This document shows positions 7,339-15,248 of a stretch of DNA of 15,248 bases, piece by piece (the first letter of the stretch is position 1; each line of letters opens with the position of its first letter). The DNA comes from Entophlyctis helioformis. Its lineage: Eukaryota; Chytridiomycota; Chytridiomycetes; Chytridiales; Chytriomycetaceae. Under the pieces are notes generated by a model that saw only the letters and a list, made by a program, of their open reading frames with translations, made no database searches and was not told where the DNA came from. A program made the translations under genes and the position numbers. The DNA lies in the NCBI GenBank assembly GCA_025526915.1, contig JAHLKH010000393.1, forward strand, positions 1 to 15,248, given 5' to 3'.

Positions 7339-8723
7339 TCAGATACACTTGCGATGAACGACCGAAGGACCAAACTCGGCATACTCGGCTTTAGTGATCC
7401 ACTTGGACTGGAACGCGTCGTCGTATGCGAGCTGAGAGCCGCCGATCCAAGCCAGATACTTGCCTTCGGGCGGGTAAACGACATTGGCGGCCACGCCGGG
7501 GGGTAGCAGCGACCCCAGTTCGTGCTGGAGGCGGGCTTGCAGACCATTGAACGCGCAGGTACCGCCTGCGAGGAGGATGTTGCTGCCGAGAGCGGCATGG
7601 AGGCTGGCATCGCAGTCACGGATGGCATTAGCGATGGTGGTGTGGAGACCGGATATCGTGCGGCCGATAAGGGATGGCTGGAAGAGCGCCTCGGGCACGG
7701 TGAAGCGATCGCTGCTCAGCTCGACTGGCTGTCCAAGCACGATGGCTGTCCTGGTGAGCTCGGTCGAGTAGTTGAGCTTGTTCAGTTCGGCGGCATAGTC
7801 CGGAGCGACATAGAGGATGCTTGACTCCTTGACCTCGCGGACGACGTCATAGTCGGATCCCCGCTGCTTCGTCACGTTGCTGTAGTTGGCGAGGAGGTCC
7901 CAGAAGTAGTTTGTCAGGTCTTGGCCAGACACGTCGAAGCGACGGACAGATTGCGACAGCTGTGTGAGTCGAGTGTGAGTGGCAAGCGACAGGCGAGCCC
8001 AGGCTCTCATGGCATGGCGGACTCACAATGACACCGTCCATGACAGGCACGACCTGCGACAGACTATCGCCGCAGTCGACCACCACGCCGGTCGATTGGC
8101 CAGCGGCAGCAAGAATGAGACTGGCAGTGTTGGCGAGATAGAAGCCCGGCGTGGCAAACGACTCGAACATGATCTGCGTCGTCTTCTCGCGAGCAGCCTT
8201 GCGGTTAAGCGGCGGCTCGGTAAGCAAGATGGGGCGGTCATCCGTCGTCACTTGCAGCTCCTTGTCAAAGGCATGCTTCCAGATCTGTTCCATGTCGTCC
8301 CAGTTGGTGATGGTGCCGTTGGCGGCCGGGTACGTGACGTTGAGAAGGTGGCGGTGGCTCTGGGCGTCGTTGCCGATATAAGAGTCCTTGACGCTCATAG
8401 ATCCTGTCCACGCTTGGCGAGGACGGCCAATCATCGAGTCGAAGATCTGAGAGGTGTGCGAGAGGGCGGAAGGAGGTGGGCGGTGAGACGGGCAGGCATG
8501 GCACGGCCGTGCACAGCACGATGCACAGGAGTCGAGACTCACGGCACGAGGAGCGTCATCGCCAGCGTAACCAGCCTTGAGAATGCCAGAGCCGTTGTCC
8601 ACGACGAGCTGGAGCGCAGAGCATGGCGTGGCAAGCGTCAGCCAGAGCCGCAGATGCGGACAGCCGACGCAGGCAGACGGGGGACACAGCACGCACTGGA
8701 GTGTATTCAAGGTCAATGGTCAT
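7339..8723 (-). CDS. Divergent actin, conventional length, with altered ATPase residues
   Basis: The model has four exons: 8697-8723, 8543-8608, 8027-8446 and 7339-7959. All introns are phase 0 with GT-AG ends: 8609-8696, 8447-8542 and 7960-8026. The product is 377 aa, against 375-376 for conventional actin. It aligns over its whole length with actin: VVDNGSG phosphate loop 1 at 11-17, ITNWDDME at 77-84, loop 2 DCGD at 155-158, adenine-binding LLAGGT, and a C-terminus of GPSVVHRKC type. It is not Arp2 or Arp3, as no family insertions are present. Substitutions at key sites: N74 for His73, T138 for Gln137, Q162 for His161. The DNase-I loop between R41 and K51 is one residue shorter and unlike actin. 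It may be a filament-modifying or regulatory paralogue with weak ATP hydrolysis (inference). Confidence 0.9.
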
Positions 8724-8790
8724 GCGGGATGTCTTGGTTGCAGTGGTTGCTGGTGTGTACCGCTTGAGAAGGCGAGCGCAGCAGCGAGAC

Positions 8791-8796
8791 TTTATA
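8791..8796 (-). promoter_or_regulatory. Probable TATA box of the actin gene
   Basis: On the minus strand the sequence reads TATAAA, about 70 bases upstream of the actin ATG at 8723. The distance is suitable for a core promoter. No transcript data are visible here, so the assignment rests on position and motif. Confidence 0.5.
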
Positions 8797-8872
8797 GGCC
8801 GTGCCTGGCGGTGCAGCGTGTGTGCACACGATGCCACGCCTGATGGCGAAGCTGATGGCCGGCTTGCGCTGT

Positions 8873-8903
<31 letters not shown>
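8873..8903 (+). repeat. G31 homopolymer
   Basis: Thirty-one consecutive G on the plus strand (C31 on the minus strand), 150 bases upstream of the actin ATG and outside any supported coding region. It could form quadruplex structures if real. The exact length of such runs is unreliable in most sequencing methods. Confidence 0.9.
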
Positions 8904-8904
<1 letters not shown>

Positions 8905-8932
8905 GGGCAATTGGCTGTGAAGGGTGCTCTCG

Positions 8933-8973
8933 TCGCGCTCTCATCATCGCGCTCTCATCATCGCGCTCTCATC
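8933..8973 (+). repeat. 14-bp tandem repeat, three copies
   Basis: The unit TCGCGCTCTCATCA occurs three times head to tail (8933-8946, 8947-8960, 8961-8973), the last copy lacking its final base. It lies between the GATA gene 3' end and the actin promoter, 30 bases from the G31 run. Confidence 0.95.
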
Positions 8974-9219
8974 TTGGCCGCATTGTTGAGATGGATGGCG
9001 CAGCAAGACGAACGCGACATCAGATCGCCAGCACCTGCACTCTTCAACAGGCTGGCGACCCCATCCTCCACAGACACACACACCTCATGCCAGCATCCGT
9101 CATCTCGAATCCACAAAGCCTTGTCCAAGTCGGCAGATCAAGTGAGCGATCAAAGGTGTATTGTGCTTGTGGAATGTACATCAATGTAAAAAGAAACTGA
9201 TCGGCACCAGACCAGCCCG

Positions 9220-10232
9220 TCAGTTGTTGCCAAAAAACGGACCGCCGAGGCCAAACGCGCCATACCCACTGCCACCACCACCAGCAGTATTGGACGCAAA
9301 CCCATTCAAGCTGCCCCGGCCGCGACCACCGTTGTTGCCGCCATGATGGCCGCCCAAGTCGCTGTTGGTGATGTTGCTGTCTTCATAGCCGTAAATGCCG
9401 TCCACGAGGTTCTCAGAGACAAGACCGAGGGGGTCCTCCGACGTCATCATGCGCGACATGAGCATCACGTCTGTCATGTTGACCGACATGGGCGACGATC
9501 CCGACGACGAAGCCAAGGACGAGCGACCCGAGTGTCGACGAGAGTCGTTGCTGCCTCTTTGGGTGTGCTTGGGATTGCTACCGTCACTTCGGCCCTTGCC
9601 GACAGACGCTCCTTGTGACTGCATGCCTGCCTGATACTGTTGCTGTTGCTGCTGGTGATGGTGCTGGTGCTGGTGCTGTGGATTGAGCAAAGACAGAGAT
9701 GGCTGGGAATGGAGAGGCGACGAGCGCGAGCCAGTCGAGCCTCTACTCGAGCTGCGGTTCATCTGGTGTTGATGCTGCTGCTGTTGCTGGCTCGACTGCG
9801 CAGAAAAGTTGCCAAGCGTTGGGAGGAGCGTGCTTCCACCAAACATGAGCGACATGTTGTTGACACTGAAGCCTGGGATGGAGTTGCCCATGTTGGAAGA
9901 CTGCTGCCCTTGCTGCATTAGCTGTCCTTGCGGCCCTTGCTGCGTCAGGTGCGGATGCTGTAGCTGAGCCTGTGCTGTAATGCCAGACTTGAGTGAAGCT
10001 GCGCCAATGGTCGTTGGGACAAACTCTAGCGGCGTCGAGTTGGACCACAGCGGCTGCTGCTGCTGCTGCTGTGGTTGTGGTTGTGCCATCGATTGCTTCA
10101 AAGATGACGCGCCGGCCGTTGTGGCAGTGGCGGGTCTCGATGGCGTGATAATGGACGCCAATGACGACGATGCCGATGGCGGAGATCCAAACACAAACGA
10201 AGGCGCCAAGGCGGGCGATCCATACGATACGG

Positions 10233-10263
<31 letters not shown>

Positions 10264-13200
10264 TGGCTGCTGTGGCTGCTGCTGTGACTGGTACATGTTC
10301 ATAGAGCCACGCAGATCTGGGACACTAGAGCTTGGCACAACCAGTCTGGCATTGGCCATGGCGGACGGGTTGGTAAACAGCGACGTGGTAGATGCAACAG
10401 ACGTTGAATACTGGCCCTGCTGCTGCTGCTGCTGATGTTGAGGGTGCATGTGTTGGAGATCGCTGGACGAATGAGCGTTGAGCGACTGCGAAAGGTATTC
10501 GCCGACCATGGCGTCAAGGTTGTAGCTGGCCTGAGACTTGTTGGCCTCCATCATGCTCGAGAAGATGCTTTGCAGCTGTCCCGATGCCAGATCCAAGCCC
10601 TGTCCCTGTGCTTGCCCTTGGGCCAGGCCGACAGACGCAGCAACGGTGATGGGTGCATTGGCAAGGCCAAAGCTGGATGTGCTGGCCGATGTGAGGCCAT
10701 TCGCAGAGAGAGGAGCCTGCGAAGGCGTCAAGCCCGATGCAGCCAGACGGGCAGAGAGCATCGACGCGGTCGTGACAGGAAGGCCTGCCATGTTGCTGCC
10801 TGTGGTCGTCGGAAGGTTCAAGGCCAGTTCATCCTGCGCGTGGCTTGCATTGTCGTAGGGAACGCCTTGGTCAGAGTCGCGGCGAGCACGCTTGCCGCGA
10901 GTGACGTAGCCGGCCGAAGTTGACGATGATGATGGGGCCAAAGTGCCAGCGATGGCATCATAGTTGGGTGCAGATGCAGCAGCACTGGCTGCAAAGGAGA
11001 AGTTGGGATTCGAGCCGAGCGTCTGCGGCACAGACGATGGGCCGCCAAACATGGCATTGCTGGCGGCAGAGGGAAGCGAGCCGTACGCGCCCGGATTGGG
11101 GCCAGATTGAGGGATCGTGGGTTCTTGGAACAGCGCAAAGGACTGCTGCTGCCGAGACTGTTTCCAAAACTGTTCGGCATCAGCGGAGCCAGCAGAAGGT
11201 GGAGCCAGTGCAAAGACGCTTGGGGCAGGCATGTTGCCGCTGGCCAAATCGGCCACAAGATTGGCAGACAGATGCGACATACGTCGATGTTGCTGCTGCT
11301 GCTGTTGCTGCTGTTGCTGTTGCATCTCAGATGATCCTTGGGAGGAGGCGCTTGTCAATTCGGCTGACTGGCCAGCCGGGGCAGCAGCGGATCTGAGGAT
11401 AGGAGAGTTCTGTGAGCGAAAGCGACGCCAAGGCAAGGGAAGAAGCAAGCGTACCTTGAGCAGGAGGCGTTTGCCTGGCAGGCTCGGCATCAGGCATCGA
11501 CACATGCGGCTGTACAAGGGACGGCGAATCGCCGATGCTGGCTGTGCTTGCTTGCGACTGCATCGGCTTGAACTGCGACACGGGTGGAAAACACTTGCTT
11601 TGAGACAGCAGCAACGGCAGCAGACATGGTCGCAGTGGACGGAGCAGGGGTCTCGCGCGGTTTGGCACGCGACTTGCTGGCAGCATGTCGCGATGAGCGT
11701 TCTGAGCGAGCGCCTGCCATGCCGAGATTGGCGGCTGCTGCTCCGTTGCGGTTGCGCTTGCGGATGACGTTGGTCTTGAGACGCAGCGGGCGGGTGACGC
11801 CGTGCAGCTTGTGGAACAGGCCGCATGCGTTGCACAGCGTCTCACCAGCCGCATTGCGACGCCAGAGAGGGTGGTGGTCGTGCCGCAGTTTCCGCACACT
11901 GTCTTGGACTCTTCGGACTGGGAGTCACCGGGCTGCTCTTGCTGCGACTGAGACATGTCGGCATCGGCATGGGATTGCGTAGCCGCGGGGGCAGCTGTGT
12001 CGGGCATGTCGGTCATGCTGTCTGCCGAGTCGTTTGCCTCTGTCACCGAGGCCGAGAGTGGCGACGCAACGTGTGTGAACGCGACCGACGTGGCCATGGG
12101 CAGGACCGCCGAGTGGAGAGCAAGGGCCGCCATATCTGGCTCGTCTGTGCGATCCGAGGCAGCAGGCGACGGAGCAGACTCGTGGTCGTCTTCGAGCTTG
12201 ATGAAGCCATCGGCAAAGATGCTGATGGGAGCGTGGCCGTCGCTGGCGTCCGAGAGCTGCTGCAGGCCAGTGCTGGCGGACGACATGGCACGGGCAGACG
12301 GCACAGGGAGTCCCGGCCGCCGAGCGTGCGGTTGTCACGGGAGATGCTTGTCTGGGCAGCCGAGATGTTGGAGTGCGGGGGCGACAAGGCGGCGAGCTTG
12401 GAAGGCATCTGGGGAGGGAAGGGGTGGCCGTGCATGGGGCAGTGCTCGCAGGGAGGGTGCCGGCTAAGGCGGACGCGGATGACGACGCCGATGGCGACGA
12501 CAAAGGGGCCGGATGATGAATGCGGCAAAGACGCAATGATGGGCGGCCGTGACGCGAACGGCGACGCGGACGACGGGGGCGAGAGGGACGCGGGGGTTGA
12601 CTGTGCGTGGGCGTGGGCGTGTGTGGTGTCGGACTGGACGGGCTGGCTCGACTGGAGAGACTGGACGGGCTGGTTCGACTGGAGAGACGCCGAGGACGCC
12701 GAGGGCAGAGGCGACGACGGGGCCGAGCGCAGGTCGACCAGGCCGTCGAGCACCATGAACTGGCGCATCCACTCGTCGTGGGCCGAGTCGGCGGGCTGGC
12801 GCGGAGCGAGAGCGAGAGACAGCGTGAGTGCGAGAGACAGCGTGAGACAGTCGTACGAGAGTGGTGTGAGACAGATGCAAGAGCGAGAGGGCGTGAGACA
12901 GATGCAAGAGAGACGGCAGCGTGAGACAGATGCAAGAGAGACGGCAGTGCGCAATGCGCAATCCTCAAAACGGGGCGGTGGCGGCCAGCCAGCCAGCCAG
13001 ACGCGCTCAATCCACCACACGCGTGGCTGGCTGGCTGGCTGGCCGGGGTTTCACGTGCGGCTCTCACGCACGCTCACACACGCACGTGAAATCAAAGCAG
13101 CGGCCCAGCTGTTCGGGCCCAACTCCGCCATCGCATCCCATCGCTCCACATCGCATCCCATCGCTCCACACGCATCCCACAGTGCTCCTCCAGACAGGCC

Positions 13201-14947
13201 CCAGTGCGCCGTGTCACTTACAGAGAATGGATGCGAGACACCTGCCGCCGCTGTTGCCGCTGTTGCTTCCGCCGCATAGAGCCCGCTGCCCTGCTGACCG
13301 ATCAGCGCCGCTTCTGCTGGCATCTGCGCCATCCCATCGGGCCCGGCCTGGTGGTGGCCCATGGACGGCAGAGCCGCACCTGTTGCACCTGTTGCACCCA
13401 TTACACCTGTTGCACTGCCTGCATCCCCAGCAATGGGCAGTCCAAAGATGTTGGTCTTGCTCTGCTCGCCGCTCTTGGCCGCACCTGTGCCCGCTGCTCG
13501 TGGACCCGGGCGAATGGCGGCGGTGCCTCGGCCCGCTCCTGTGCCCGCAAACGTCGCCGATGATGTCGACGCTGCTGTAGATCCGCTGCGATGGGCTGCC
13601 GCGGGCGTCGGTCTCGGCGGCAGCCGTCCCGCTTCAAATGTGGCCGCGGCTGATGCGTCGAGCATGGTAGCCGTGTCCATGGCCGTGTCCATGGCTGTGC
13701 GCATGGCGCTCGTGTCTGCCGAGTCGCCGTCCATGCCCGGCAGCCGCAGGGGGCCCTCTGTCCGCTCGCGCTCCTTGGACAGCTTCATGTGAAAGAGGCG
13801 CCACGACAGGTTCTCGAGACGGGCGCCGTTGGGCAGCGCATCCTTTGCCTTTGTGAACAGCCGCCAGTAGTCGTGCGAGTCTGCGGGCGACTTGGAGTGC
13901 TGGATGAGCGACGGGATCAGGTCAACGGGGATCGCTGGCTGCTGCTGGGTCTGCGGGGTCTGCTGGGTCTGGGATGGTAGATGGGCTGTTGCAGGCATGT
14001 GCGAATGTGAGCGTGCGGTCGGAGCGAGAGAGAGAGAGAGAGAGGGGGGCAAGGAGGAGAAATGGATGCTTCGAAGCATGTGCTTGTCCAGATACACATG
14101 CCCACATGCAGTCGCTGCCGAGATGCACATGCACATGCATGCACTGCCGTGAGACTGGACCGTCACTCACCAGCTGCTGGCTGGTGGTCGCTTGCACCAA
14201 AGCCGCCGTGGCTGTCGATGAAGGAGGGGCTGAGCGACGAGCTTGGAGACTGGCCCTGCCAAAGCTGCTGCTGCTGGTGCTGCTGCTGCTGCAGCTGGTG
14301 CTGCTGCTGTGCCCACTGCGAGTGGCTTGCTGGCCCCATGCCACCCTGCAGCACGCCAGTCCAAGCCCTCGCCATGCCCCATGACCTCTGTGGCACGAGC
14401 ACGGTCTACGTGGTGATGCTGGTGCTGGTCACGAACACCTCCTGGCGGTGCATGGTGTGCCCTGGTGGTTGCCCTGGATGCCGAGCTGGCTGCCCTGGTC
14501 GTGCTGAGCGACGGCTGCTGCTGCTGCTGCTGGCAGTGATTCCGATGATGTCGATGATGATGAGCCATCGATGCCGCCTGCGATCAGCACTCCGCCGCTG
14601 ATGGCTGCCGATGGCGACTCGGCCCCTGCTACTGTTGCTGCGGCCCCTGCTGCTGTTGCGGCCTCAACGGAAGACGGCGACGGCGACAGGGATGCTTGGA
14701 GTGCCGTGTGCGAGCCGCCTGCCGCCGAGGCTGCCGCCCCTGCCGGATGATGTGCTGCTGCTGCTGCTGCGACAGCGGCGGGCTGCTGGGCCGGCGGGTG
14801 AGGGCCAGCTGCAGCGGCGAGAGGGCCGTCAAACAGCAGCTTGTATATGGGCTTGCGGGTGTCGGTGGCCGGAATGACCACCTCGTTCGGCGCAAACGAC
14901 GCCAGGTGGCCGCCGCCGGCATCCGTCTGTCTGGTGTGCTGTGGCAT
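9220..14947 (-). CDS. GATA transcription factor of AreA/NIT2/Gat1 type, multi-exon, with a frame break in the finger
   Basis: Likely start is ATG 14947; the first exon continues to somewhere about 14440-14590. Exon 2 begins about 14385 and ends at 14171. Exon 3 is 13222-13985 and exon 4 starts at 12795. Introns 13986-14170 (GTGAGT) and 12796-13221 (GTAAGT) splice in frame. Exon 3 carries the motif found at the N-terminus of fungal nitrogen GATA factors (DUF1752), a W-R-L-F...L-P-N-G...W-R-L core at 13786-13872. A single GATA finger (C-x2-C-x17-C-x2-C) and basic tail lie at about 11745-11896. The last exon, from about 11363-11409 to the TGA at 9220-9222, is Gln/Ser-rich with a KRARR-type nuclear signal. 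A donor GTACGC is at 11454. The frame breaks inside the finger, and two other frame changes (about 12290-12340 and 11590-11680) lack clear introns. Such factors activate nitrogen-scavenging genes; this target set is inferred. Confidence 0.8.
9640..9690 (-). repeat. CAG-type tract encoding Gln/His-rich segment
   Basis: Imperfect CTG/CTGGTG repeats on the plus strand encode alternating Gln and His in the C-terminal region of the GATA factor. It is one of several such tracts in the gene; others are annotated separately. Confidence 0.8.
10234..10288 (-). repeat. CAG-type tract encoding polyglutamine
   Basis: Near-perfect CTG repeats on the plus strand with a few TGG interruptions. On the minus strand they encode ten uninterrupted Gln plus flanking Q-Q-P units within the activation-domain-like C-terminus of the GATA factor. 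Length is likely to vary between strains. Confidence 0.92.
11289..11323 (-). repeat. CAG/CAA tract encoding polyglutamine
   Basis: Mixed CTG and TTG triplets on the plus strand encode eleven Gln at the start of the last exon of the GATA factor. The CAA interruptions would be expected to stabilise the tract. Confidence 0.92.
11823..11896 (-). other. GATA zinc finger with a one-base frame break
   Basis: The first Cys pair (C-G-N-C) is encoded at 11885-11896 in one frame. The segment P-L-W-R-R onward to the second Cys pair (C-N-A-C, 11823-11834) is encoded in another. The two frames switch within about 12 bases around the CCC at 11869-11871 (minus strand), too short for an intron. With the switch the spacing is the canonical 17 residues, so one base is missing relative to an intact finger. 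This is either a sequencing indel in a short homopolymer or a true mutation. Confidence 0.9.
12892..12947 (+). repeat. 28-bp tandem repeat in intron of the GATA gene
   Basis: Two perfect copies (12892-12919 and 12920-12947) of a 28-base unit beginning CGTGAGACAGATGCAAGAG, with a partial third copy at 12874-12890. The wider stretch 12808-12950 is built of related GTGAGACAG/GAGAGACAG words. It lies inside the 426-bp intron 12796-13221. Confidence 0.95.
13049..13091. promoter_or_regulatory. Inverted repeat with two CACGTG E-boxes in a GATA-gene intron
   Basis: TTTCACGTGCG at 13049-13059 and its exact reverse complement CGCACGTGAAA at 13081-13091 are separated by 21 bases. Each arm contains CACGTG, the palindromic core bound by many fungal bHLH factors. 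It could be an intronic regulatory site or an RNA hairpin that shortens the intron; both are inferences. Confidence 0.45.
13131..13170 (+). repeat. 20-bp perfect tandem duplication in intron
   Basis: TCGCATCCCATCGCTCCACA occurs twice in direct succession, followed by a degenerate partial third copy. It lies in the same intron of the GATA gene. Confidence 0.95.
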
Positions 14948-15089
14948 GGCGGGCTGAGTCTGGTGTCTGGCTAAGGGGTGGGCAATAGGGCGAGAAGGTG
15001 GTCTGCAACGGTTCAACACAAGGTGAACGTGCTGGCACGTGCGTCAATTGAAGTGAAAAAGAAAGTCGAGAACCCTGTGCCGGCACCTG

Positions 15090-15158
15090 ATTGGCCGGCT
15101 GGTTTGCCTCGAATTTTGTTCAATTTGGCATCCAATTTCCAATCTTTTTGAATCCAAT
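15090..15158. promoter_or_regulatory. CCAAT-box cluster between divergent genes
   Basis: CCAAT occurs on the plus strand at 15132-15136, 15139-15143 and 15154-15158, and on the minus strand at 15090-15094 (ATTGG). The stretch is markedly more AT-rich than its surroundings. In fungi CCAAT is bound by the Hap2/3/5 complex. The plus-strand boxes are 45-70 bases before the ATG at 15204; the minus-strand box is about 145 bases before the GATA start. Confidence 0.5.
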
Positions 15159-15203
15159 TTCATATTCTTGTCCGGAATTCCCAGTCTGAGCAGCCTGCAG
15201 CCG

Positions 15204-15248
15204 ATGACTTCTCAAGTCGTAGTCGCTTTGGCTCTTGCTTCTGGACTA
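15204..15248 (+). CDS. Possible 5' end of a secreted or membrane protein gene (cut by window)
   Basis: An ATG at 15204 opens a frame that stays open to the window edge (15 codons). The residues are hydrophobic and small (V-V-V-A-L-A-L-A), which resembles the start of a signal peptide. It lies just downstream of three CCAAT boxes and diverges from the GATA gene. Only 45 bases are visible, so the product is unknown, and the frame could be fortuitous. Confidence 0.35.
   Translation, partial: MTSQVVVALALASGL

Noticed and set aside
9343..9640. Plus-strand open frames near the GATA 3' end
   Set aside because: No domain and anti-parallel to a long uninterrupted coding exon; judged to be shadows.
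11566..11587. 22-base GT-AG interval as an intron to fix the frame after the GATA finger
   Set aside because: Far shorter than any plausible spliceosomal intron in this window, and the phase does not help unambiguously.
12892..13170. CRISPR-like array of direct repeats
   Set aside because: Copies are directly adjacent without unique spacers, few in number, and lie in a eukaryotic intron.
11825..13279. 484-codon plus-strand open frame opposite the GATA gene
   Set aside because: Low-complexity Gly/Arg/Asp translation of the complement of Ser/Pro/Thr-rich coding and intron repeats. The opposite strand carries the DUF1752-to-finger coding signal.

Overview
This window looks like nuclear DNA from a fungus, possibly an early-diverging (chytrid-like) one. 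It has short GT-AG introns (67-426 bp) and GC-rich genes full of CAG/CTG repeats. It carries a GATA factor with the fungal N-terminal DUF1752-type motif, a nuclear tRNA-Thr gene, and an actin-family gene. The phylum is an inference; I see no decisive lineage marker.

Layout. (1) Positions 1-5282 hold an almost complete Ty3/gypsy-type LTR retrotransposon on the + strand: left LTR (missing its first 17 bases at the window edge), primer binding site, gag, pol (protease, reverse transcriptase, RNase H, integrase, GPY/F module), polypurine tract and right LTR. gag and pol lie in the same frame and are separated by a single UGA, followed by CGG and a perfect 9-bp inverted repeat. The two LTRs differ by one substitution and one indel over about 267 bp, so the insertion is young. 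(2) Eleven bases after the right LTR lies a tRNA-Thr(CGU) gene. This spacing suggests the Ty3 style of integration at a Pol III start site. (3) Positions 5573-6858 (-) encode a three-exon, 315-aa secreted Cu/Zn superoxide dismutase. All metal ligands are present, and it has an unusual N-terminal six-cysteine segment and an acidic linker. (4) Positions 7339-8723 (-) encode a four-exon, 377-aa divergent actin of conventional length in which H73, Q137 and H161 are replaced. A G31 homopolymer lies upstream of it. (5) Positions 9220-14947 (-) hold a large multi-exon GATA transcription factor resembling AreA/NIT2/Gat1, with DUF1752-type motif, one GATA finger and a long Gln-rich C-terminus. The finger is broken by a 1-base frame shift. 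(6) At 14948-15248 a CCAAT-rich stretch separates the GATA gene from a possible divergent gene that begins at 15204 with a signal-peptide-like N-terminus.

The host genes do not form an obvious pathway. The element and the tRNA gene are functionally linked through target choice. The three minus-strand genes are arranged head-to-tail with about 480-500 bp between them. The main points of interest are the retrotransposon's apparent stop-readthrough expression and tRNA-proximal insertion, the actin with replaced catalytic residues, the SOD with a novel N-terminal extension, and the broken GATA finger.
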